Source: Brassicibacter mesophilus (GTDB taxonomy: Bacteria > Bacillota > Clostridia > Tissierellales > Proteiniboraceae). Taken from it: DNA of 64,000 nucleotides. The translations under genes and the position numbers were made by a program. Where the stretch lies: NCBI RefSeq assembly GCF_050433385.1, contig NZ_JBNPXI010000015.1:43478-107477 (forward strand), given 5' to 3'. The first letter of the stretch is position 1. Each line of letters starts with the position of its first letter. The notes below the pieces were generated by a model. That model was not told the origin of the DNA, made no database searches, and was given only the letters and a program-made list of their open reading frames with translations. Shown one piece after another: positions 59,751 to 64,000 of the stretch.

Positions 59751-60695
59751 ATGAAAAAGAGATATCTAATATTAGCACTATTAATACTATCTATAGCTTC
59801 CATATTTATTGGAGTTAAAGAAATATCTTTCTCAGATATACTTCATTTAAGTGAGGATAATGTTCAAATATTAATTCTAAGCAGAATCCCCAGGCTTATT
59901 AGTATTATTGTAGCAGGTATTGGTATGAGTATAAGTGGACTTATATTGCAGCAAATAACCCAAAATAAATTTGTATCTCCAACTACAGCGGCGACTATAG
60001 ATTCTGCTAAATTGGGCATTTTAGTTTCTCTTATATTGTTTTCTACAGCAAATACTTTTACTAAAATGCTTGTTTCCTTTATTTTTGCCGTAGGAGGCAG
60101 CTTTTTGTTTATGGGGATACTAAAGAAAGTTAAATACAAAAATGCAATTATTATACCTCTTTTAGGAATAATGCTTGGAAGTATAATTGACTCTATAACA
60201 ACTTTTTTTGCATACAAATTTGATCTTATACAAAATATATCTTCCTGGCTACAAGGAAATTTCTCTATGGTAATTAAGGGAAGATATGAGCTTTTATATA
60301 TTAGTATTCCACTTGTATTCATTGCATTATTATATGCAAATAAGTTTACCTTAGCTGGTATGGGTGAAGATTTTTCAACAAATTTAGGATTAGACTACAA
60401 CAAGGTTGTAAATATAGGAGTTTCTATTGTGGCCTTAATATCCTCCATAGTTGTTATAACAGTAGGGAAGATACCATTTTTAGGTTTAATAGTCCCTAAT
60501 ATAGTTACTATGTATCAAGGAGATAATTTAGAGAAAAATATTTTATCGACAGCTTTATTTGGTTCAGTATTTCTACTTTTCTGTGATATATTAGGGCGCC
60601 TAATAATATATCCGTATGAAATACCTATTAGCCTTACTGTAGGTGTGTTAGGAAGCTTTATTTTTCTTTACTTACTTTTTAGGAGGAGTGCATAA
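59751..60695 (+). CDS. Siderophore ABC transporter permease (FecCD family, CeuB/YclN-like)
   Basis: 314 residues with about nine helices of the FecCD family: LSRIPRLISIIVAGIGMSISGLILQQ near residue 45, FVSPTTAATIDSAKLG, then GIGVSIVALISSIVVITVG-like and FLGLIVPNIVTMYQGDNLEKN. The QITQNKFVSPTTAATIDSA variant is that of the CeuB/FatD/YclN branch. TAGGAGGC precedes the ATG. The stop overlaps the start of the second permease (TAATG). First gene of a Fur-box operon for ferric-siderophore import. Confidence 0.91.
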   Translation: MKKRYLILALLILSIASIFIGVKEISFSDILHLSEDNVQILILSRIPRLISIIVAGIGMSISGLILQQITQNKFVSPTTAATIDSAKLGILVSLILFSTANTFTKMLVSFIFAVGGSFLFMGILKKVKYKNAIIIPLLGIMLGSIIDSITTFFAYKFDLIQNISSWLQGNFSMVIKGRYELLYISIPLVFIALLYANKFTLAGMGEDFSTNLGLDYNKVVNIGVSIVALISSIVVITVGKIPFLGLIVPNIVTMYQGDNLEKNILSTALFGSVFLLFCDILGRLIIYPYEIPISLTVGVLGSFIFLYLLFRRSA

Positions 60696-61645
60696 TGAAG
60701 TCTAAAAAGAAAATATACTTCCTTTCAGGTTTATTATTAGTGTTAGTAGCACTATTTGTTTTTTTAGGGCTGAATAGTAAAAATTGGGAGTATGCTTTAT
60801 ATCGAAGAATATATAAAATAATTGCTATTATACTGACAGGTAGTTCTATAGCTTTTTCTTCTATAATATTTCAAACAATAACTAACAACCGTATATTAAC
60901 CCCTAGTATATTGGGATTAGATTCTTTATATATGTTTATACAAACTTTTATTGTATTTGTATTTGGTGCTAGTACTTTAGCCAAGCTAGGAGAAAATTTT
61001 AACTTTATATTGTCTGTGGGAGTTATGGCTATTTTTTCAGTTATATTGTTTAAACTACTTTTTAAAAGAGAAGATAATAATATATTTTTTCTTCTTCTTA
61101 TAGGTATGATATTTGGTAGATTTTTCGAAAGCGTATCATCTTTTATGCAAGTGTTAATAGATCCAAATGAATTTACGCTTGTACAAAATAAAATGTTTTC
61201 TAGCTTTAATAGTATGAATACAGATATTCTATGGGTGGCATTAATAGGAGCATTGATATCTATAGGATTTACATACAAATATTTACGAAGCTTAGATGTT
61301 TTATCTTTAGGAAGAGAAAATGCAGTTAATCTTGGAGTAGAGTATGACAGAGTAGTAAAGAGAATGCTTATGGCTATTTCTATATTAGTATCTGTATCTA
61401 CTGCTTTAGTTGGACCGATAACCTTTTTAGGGTTACTAGTAGTGAATATTACTTATGAGTTTTTAGATACATATAAGCATAAGTATCTAATTATAGCCTC
61501 TATGCTTGTTAGCTCTATTACTCTTGTAGGAGGACAACTAATCGTTGAAAGAATAATGAATTTCAGCACTCCTATAAGTGTAGTTATTAATTTTATTGGT
61601 GGAATTTATTTTATATATCTACTGTTAAAGGAGAATACAATATGA
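60695..61645 (+). CDS. Siderophore ABC transporter permease (FecCD family, CeuC/YclO-like)
   Basis: 316 residues, second FecCD permease with RRIYKIIAIILTGSSIAFSSIIFQTI and TNNRILTPSILGLDSLYMFIQT, the CeuC/FatC/YclO version. It pairs with the preceding subunit in the membrane. Start overlaps the previous stop, and its own stop overlaps the ATPase start (ATGA), so translation of all three is coupled. Confidence 0.91.
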   Translation: MKSKKKIYFLSGLLLVLVALFVFLGLNSKNWEYALYRRIYKIIAIILTGSSIAFSSIIFQTITNNRILTPSILGLDSLYMFIQTFIVFVFGASTLAKLGENFNFILSVGVMAIFSVILFKLLFKREDNNIFFLLLIGMIFGRFFESVSSFMQVLIDPNEFTLVQNKMFSSFNSMNTDILWVALIGALISIGFTYKYLRSLDVLSLGRENAVNLGVEYDRVVKRMLMAISILVSVSTALVGPITFLGLLVVNITYEFLDTYKHKYLIIASMLVSSITLVGGQLIVERIMNFSTPISVVINFIGGIYFIYLLLKENTI

Positions 61646-62397
61646 TAGAAGTTATTAATATAGTCAAACAATATGGCAATAAAAAAGTAGTAGATAATGT
61701 GAGTTTAAAGATAGAAAAAGGAAAGATAACTTCATTTATTGGACCAAATGGAGCAGGTAAAAGTACTTTATTATCAATAATTAGTAGGATTATTAATAAA
61801 AACCAAGGAGAAGTTTTTATTGATGGTACTGAAATTAGCAAATGGGATAGTAAAGAGCTTGCTAAAAAAATTTCTATTTTAAAACAATCAAATTATATAA
61901 ATATAAGATTAACTGTTAGAGAACTTGTGAGTTTTGGAAGATTTCCCTATTGCAATGGAAGGCTTACAACTGAAGATATAAAGTATGTAGATGAAGCTAT
62001 AAGCTATATGAAGCTTGAAAGTATACAAGACAAATATTTAGATCAACTAAGTGGAGGACAAAGACAAAGATCTTATATAGCTATGGTTTTAGCCCAAGAT
62101 ACAGAATATATTCTTTTGGACGAGCCTCTTAATAACTTAGATATGAAACATTCTGTGGAAATCATGAAAACATTAAGACAATTAGTAGATGACTTAGGGA
62201 AAACAGTTGTAATAGTCATACACGATATTAATTTTGCGTCTTGCTATTCAGATTATATTGTAGCTTTATGCAATGGCAAAATAGCAAAGAAAGGAGTGGT
62301 TGATGAGATAATAAACAAGAGTATTTTAGAGAAAATATATGGTATACAGTTTAGTATAGAAAATATACAAAACAGTAAAATTTGTGTTTATTATTAA
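61642..62397 (+). CDS. Siderophore ABC transporter ATP-binding protein (FecE/CeuD/YclP-like)
   Basis: 251 residues. Walker A GPNGAGKS near 34-41, Q-loop in LKQSNYINIRLTVRELVSFGR, signature LSGGQRQRSYIAM, Walker B YILLDEPLNNLD and switch His in VIVIHDINFA. Powers ferric-siderophore uptake through the two FecCD permeases. GGAGAA precedes the ATG in the permease end. Confidence 0.94.
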   Translation: MIEVINIVKQYGNKKVVDNVSLKIEKGKITSFIGPNGAGKSTLLSIISRIINKNQGEVFIDGTEISKWDSKELAKKISILKQSNYINIRLTVRELVSFGRFPYCNGRLTTEDIKYVDEAISYMKLESIQDKYLDQLSGGQRQRSYIAMVLAQDTEYILLDEPLNNLDMKHSVEIMKTLRQLVDDLGKTVVIVIHDINFASCYSDYIVALCNGKIAKKGVVDEIINKSILEKIYGIQFSIENIQNSKICVYY

Positions 62398-62423
62398 GTA
62401 AAAAATAAGTATGAGGTGAAAAA

Positions 62424-63392
62424 ATGTTTAAAAGAAAGAGTTTATTTACAGCGCTACTATTAATGATTACTATTTTAGCTCTAACTGCTTGTGGTGCTAC
62501 ACAAGGTACATCAAATAGCGAAGATAATGTTAAGCTGCAAACTAAGAGAACTGAAAATTCTAGTATGACTATTGAACATGTGTTAGGCAAGACTGTAGTA
62601 AATAAGAATCCAGAAAAAGTAATTGTATTTGACTATGCAACTATAGATTCATTAGAGAAAATGGGTATAGAAATATTAGGACTTCCAAAATCCAATGTAC
62701 CTAAACATTTAGAAAAATACAATGATGACAAGTATGAAGATGTAGGAACATTATTTGAGCCTAATTTTGAGAAAATATTTGAACTTGAGCCTGATGTAAT
62801 ATTAGTTTCAGCAAGGCAGGCAGAGGTGTACGATGAGCTTGCGAAAATAGCACCTACTGTGTATTTAGAGGTAGATGGGGCTAACTATATGGAGTCAGTT
62901 ATTAAAAATACTCAGATTTTAGGAGAACTGTTTGGAAAAAAAGATATTGTAGAAAAGGAACTTTCAAATGTTAATGAGACTATAGAAGACTTAAATAAAA
63001 AAGTAGTAGATAGCGGTAAAAATGCTTTAATAGTAATGGCTAATGATGGAAGCATAAGTGCATATGGAGAAGGTTCAAGATTTGGGATTATACACAAAGA
63101 GTTTGGGTTTGTACCAGCGGATAAAAATATAGAAGCATCAAACCATGGTAACTCTATTACATTTGAATATATTTTAGAGAAAAATCCAGACTATATATTT
63201 GTTATTGATAGAGCAGCAGTTGCTGGTGGTACTGTATCAGCAGAGCAAATCTTTGATAATGATATAATTAAGAAAACGGATGCTTATAAAAATGATAAGA
63301 TTGTATATTTAAGCTCACAAATTTGGTATGTAGGTTCTGGTGGGTTAACAGGAACTATGACAATGATAGAAGACATACAATCAGGTTTATAA
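62424..63392 (+). CDS. Siderophore-binding lipoprotein (CeuE/YclQ/FatB-like)
   Basis: 322 residues. Lipoprotein signal peptide with lipobox ALTAC (Cys23), then a two-lobed class III binding protein: NPEKVIVFDYATIDSLEKMG near 70, EPNFEKIFELEPDVILVS, YGEGSRFGIIHKEFGFVPAD and NHGNSITFEYILEKNPDYIF near 240, the signature region of CeuE/YclQ. The latter bind catecholate siderophores such as petrobactin or enterobactin fragments; the exact ligand here is not known. AGGTG precedes the ATG. Last gene of the operon. Confidence 0.93.
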   Translation: MFKRKSLFTALLLMITILALTACGATQGTSNSEDNVKLQTKRTENSSMTIEHVLGKTVVNKNPEKVIVFDYATIDSLEKMGIEILGLPKSNVPKHLEKYNDDKYEDVGTLFEPNFEKIFELEPDVILVSARQAEVYDELAKIAPTVYLEVDGANYMESVIKNTQILGELFGKKDIVEKELSNVNETIEDLNKKVVDSGKNALIVMANDGSISAYGEGSRFGIIHKEFGFVPADKNIEASNHGNSITFEYILEKNPDYIFVIDRAAVAGGTVSAEQIFDNDIIKKTDAYKNDKIVYLSSQIWYVGSGGLTGTMTMIEDIQSGL

Positions 63393-63408
63393 AATTTAAA
63401 ATAAAAGC

Positions 63409-63452
63409 AGAAGGGACGGTTTAAAAATATAAATAACCGTCCCTTCTACTTA
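63409..63452 (+). terminator. Terminator of siderophore operon
   Basis: AGAAGGGACGGTT and AACCGTCCCTTCT pair perfectly (13 bp). The tail ACTTAG is not U-rich; the GGGACGGTT arm recurs in intergenic hairpins of other Firmicutes (recollection), so it may be a small repeat family. Confidence 0.65.
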
Positions 63453-63843
63453 GTAAATCTGTAGATAATTTATAGAAATTATACTATTATCAAAGGGTAG
63501 AGTGGAGTTTTAAAATTGAAGGAGGTAAAAAGCTTATAGAAATAGGACTCGGTTGTGGACTATACTCGTCGTAGAGTAATTCACTTGATAAAGTAAACAA
63601 GCTGTATGCTCTACTGATCGGAGTATTTGGTAGACGGCCTTTGACGGATTTCTGGACTTCATCCAGCAATGTATAAGCAGAAACAATGATATTTAAAAAT
63701 TTGAAAATAGTGGTTTTGCGAGTAATATTAAAAGATATAATCATGTCAGCTATCTTTTGTTATATGTTATTTTTCCACAGAAAATATTTTACAATAAAGT
63801 AATAACTTTTTACATCTATTTTCCAATTTTTTTTGTTTTTCAT

Positions 63844-63871
63844 TTGTTCAACAACCTATTCATGATATAAT
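63844..63871 (+). promoter_or_regulatory. Promoter near window end
   Basis: TTGTTC (63844-63849), 16-base spacer, TATAAT (63866-63871). Transcription would run out of the window; the leader includes a short hairpin CACCT/AGGTG (63956-63976) and no long ORF. In 63453-63843 I found no gene I can support. Confidence 0.5.
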
Positions 63872-64000
63872 TTACTTTATATGTTATAAAAATATTTATT
63901 TTAAGTAAGGAGCATTCCTGTAATAAATAAAAATGAACTTTGAAAAAAGAAATACCACCTGTTAAAATACGAGGTGTCAGATAATCTCACGTGAAAAACT

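Noticed and set aside
63490..63744. 84-codon minus-strand frame near the window end, possibly a transposase piece
   Set aside because: No ribosome binding site, composition not clearly coding, and I could not tie it to a family with confidence.
63880..64000. Riboswitch in the leader at the window end
   Set aside because: A promoter and a short hairpin are visible, but the conserved parts of no known riboswitch class could be matched in the 120 bases available.

Overview
The window is low-GC DNA with short intergenic gaps, strong GGAGG-type ribosome binding sites, frequent TTG/GTG starts and U-tailed hairpin terminators. With the gene content (class III ribonucleotide reductase, CO dehydrogenase, a [FeFe]-hydrogenase maturase, a double-cubane reductase pair, c-di-GMP-I riboswitches, S-layer-free secreted enzymes, no respiratory oxidases), this points to a strictly anaerobic Clostridia member, probably of the Tissierellales/Peptostreptococcales type. 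The lineage is inference. I saw no rRNA, tRNA, CRISPR array or prophage.

Region 1 (1-11.5 kb): the 3' end of a gene of unknown function leads an ABC-2 exporter operon. A large membrane protein with an extracytoplasmic domain, a His-rich DUF2500 protein, a secreted HExxH metallopeptidase with an immune-inhibitor-A-like domain, a PAP2 phosphatase and an amino-acid ABC binding protein plus permease (no ATPase gene nearby) follow. Region 2 (11.5-18.5 kb): a 37-residue membrane mini-protein, then a MacB-like efflux operon (ATPase, FtsX-type permease, HlyD-type adaptor, TetR) with two matching palindromes at its promoter, then an M28 peptidase lipoprotein. Region 3 (18.6-22.8 kb, minus strand): a thiamine salvage operon thiW-thiD-cytX-thiM-thiE behind a TPP riboswitch with a terminator/antiterminator pair. 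Beside it lies a compact promoter-SD-46-codon ORF-terminator unit.

Region 4 (23.2-37 kb): MFS transporters, hemerythrin, NrdDG, an MFS/ArsR pair with a 25-bp perfect palindrome, a membrane ferredoxin with a CsoR-like operator, DUF2935, a two-component system with a Met/His-rich sensor loop and a SHOCT protein, two DUF421 proteins and a TPR protein. Region 5 (37.2-49.9 kb): a CO dehydrogenase with a CxxC D-cluster motif; two tandem chemoreceptors sharing a nearly identical DNA tract and flanking a frameshifted XRE-PAS gene; two c-di-GMP-I riboswitches in a stretch with decayed genes (thioredoxin-like, oleate hydratase), the second heading a zinc-ribbon/TPR plus HExxH membrane-protein operon; then HydE.

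Region 6 (50-57.6 kb): a MarR gene with an in-frame TGA, an AhpD-like protein under a palindromic operator, and a lipoyl-domain dihydrolipoamide dehydrogenase. Together these could form an NADH-driven peroxide or disulfide reductase module (hypothesis). YgjP-like peptidase, DUF881, a small membrane protein, glutaredoxin and a double-cubane reductase with its activase follow. Region 7 (57.6-64 kb): a truncated SsuC-type permease next to a decayed IS3-family element, a short AraC-type regulator, and a Fur-box-associated siderophore uptake operon (two permeases, ATPase, binding lipoprotein). The best candidates for undescribed biology are the c-di-GMP-controlled zinc-ribbon/TPR-HExxH pair, the MarR/AhpD/lipoyl-Lpd module and the 46-codon transcription unit.
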